NCBI GenBank assembly: GCA_945873925.1
Contig: CAMCES010000075.1
Span: forward strand, 1 to 6,381
From: Bordetella parapertussis
GTDB taxonomy: Bacteria; Pseudomonadota; Gammaproteobacteria; Burkholderiales; Burkholderiaceae_C
DNA: 6,381 nt
Direction of reading: 5' to 3'
Shown here: positions 5,900 to 6,381 of the stretch, piece by piece
Numbering within the stretch: the first letter of the stretch is position 1
How the letters are laid out: every line of letters begins with the position of its first letter
Made by a program: the position numbers and the translations under genes
The notes under the pieces: generated by a model
Database searches by the model: none
The model's input: the letters and a program-made list of their open reading frames with translations, nothing else
Told to the model about the DNA's origin: nothing

Positions 5900-6381
5900 A
5901 TGGAATTGTTTCAAGACCCCGCGTTTTGGTTGGCCGTTGGCCAGATCATCCTGATCGACATCTTGCTCGGCGGTGACAACGCCATCGTCATCGCTTTGGC
6001 CTGCCGCGGGTTGCCCGAGCAGCAGCGCCGCCGCGGCATTTTGCTGGGGACCATGGGTGCCATCGTGATCCGGGTGGTGTTGATTGGTTTTGCGCTGACC
6101 TTGTTGGGCATCCCTTATCTGAAGCTGGTTGGCGCTTTGTTGCTGGCTTGGATTGGCATCAAGTTGCTCACCGAAGAAGACGAAGACCACGAAGTTGACG
6201 CCAGCGACAAGCTCTGGGGCGCGGTCAAAACCATCATCATTGCCGACCTGGTCATGAGTGTGGACAACGTGGTCGGCGTGGCCGCCGCGGCCGAGGCCGG
6301 TGGCGGCGACCACAAGCTGGCACTGGTGGTGTTTGGCCTGTTGTTCAGCATCCCGATCGTCGTCTGGGGCAGCACCTTTGT
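5900..6381 (+). CDS. TerC/YjbE-family integral membrane protein, probable metal (Mn2+) exporter (partial)
   Basis: The first 160 residues are visible; the gene continues past the right edge. It begins MELFQDPAFWLAVGQIILID and has the TerC hallmark pair of Asp-Asn motifs, GGDNAIVIA (D26, N27) and SVDNVVGVAA (D122, N123), in two related membrane halves. Likely membrane segments are about 11-33, 46-69, 72-90, 110-131 and 139-158, with an acidic loop EEDEDHEVD at 92-100. Members of this family (Alx in E. coli, YkoY/YceF in Bacillus) are linked to manganese efflux and metal loading of exported enzymes; the TerC name comes from tellurite resistance, which is not implied here. The ATG follows the sucD TAA with no gap, and only a weak AAGG 11 bases upstream serves as ribosome site. 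It is probably read as the third gene of the sucCD operon. No yybP-ykoY-type riboswitch space exists upstream. Confidence 0.92.
   Translation, partial: MELFQDPAFWLAVGQIILIDILLGGDNAIVIALACRGLPEQQRRRGILLGTMGAIVIRVVLIGFALTLLGIPYLKLVGALLLAWIGIKLLTEEDEDHEVDASDKLWGAVKTIIIADLVMSVDNVVGVAAAAEAGGGDHKLALVVFGLLFSIPIVVWGSTF

Noticed and set aside
5486..6313. 275-codon open frame antisense to sucD and the TerC-family gene
   Set aside because: Shadow of two clear coding regions; low-complexity His/Asp/Gln composition and no family resemblance.

Overview
This is an ordinary chromosomal, housekeeping-type window, GC-rich by eye, with tightly packed genes. The proteins and the order recA-recX followed closely by sucC-sucD and a TerC-family gene suggest a betaproteobacterium. 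Comamonadaceae (a Limnohabitans/Rhodoferax/Polaromonas-like relative) is my best guess, made from memory of protein style and synteny rather than any search. I see no mobile element, CRISPR array, RNA gene or phage feature.

Layout. At the left, on the minus strand, are the N-terminal part of an OmpR-type response regulator (cut by the window edge) and, upstream of it, a complete MarR-family regulator. The marR gene diverges from recA across a 141-bp region. That region holds a good LexA (SOS) box, a perfect 6-3-6 palindrome, and candidate promoters facing both ways that overlap those sites. On the plus strand, recA and recX overlap by 4 bp, pairing the recombinase with its modulator. Tail-to-tail with recX, separated by 16 bp, lies argC on the minus strand. 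It encodes a short (type 2-like) N-acetyl-gamma-glutamyl-phosphate reductase of arginine biosynthesis. argC diverges from sucC across 176 bp, which hold a 7-bp inverted repeat and a small hairpin just before the sucC start.

On the plus strand, sucC and sucD (beta and alpha subunits of succinyl-CoA synthetase, TCA cycle) are 3 bp apart. A TerC/YjbE-family membrane protein starts at the base after the sucD stop and runs off the right edge, so the three genes look like one operon.

I found no strong candidate for an undescribed system. The points most worth checking are the crowded marR-recA control region, where LexA and MarR could each affect both genes, the abutting sucD-terC junction, and argC sitting between recX and sucC. 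The long ORFs antisense to recA, sucC and sucD are judged to be shadows.
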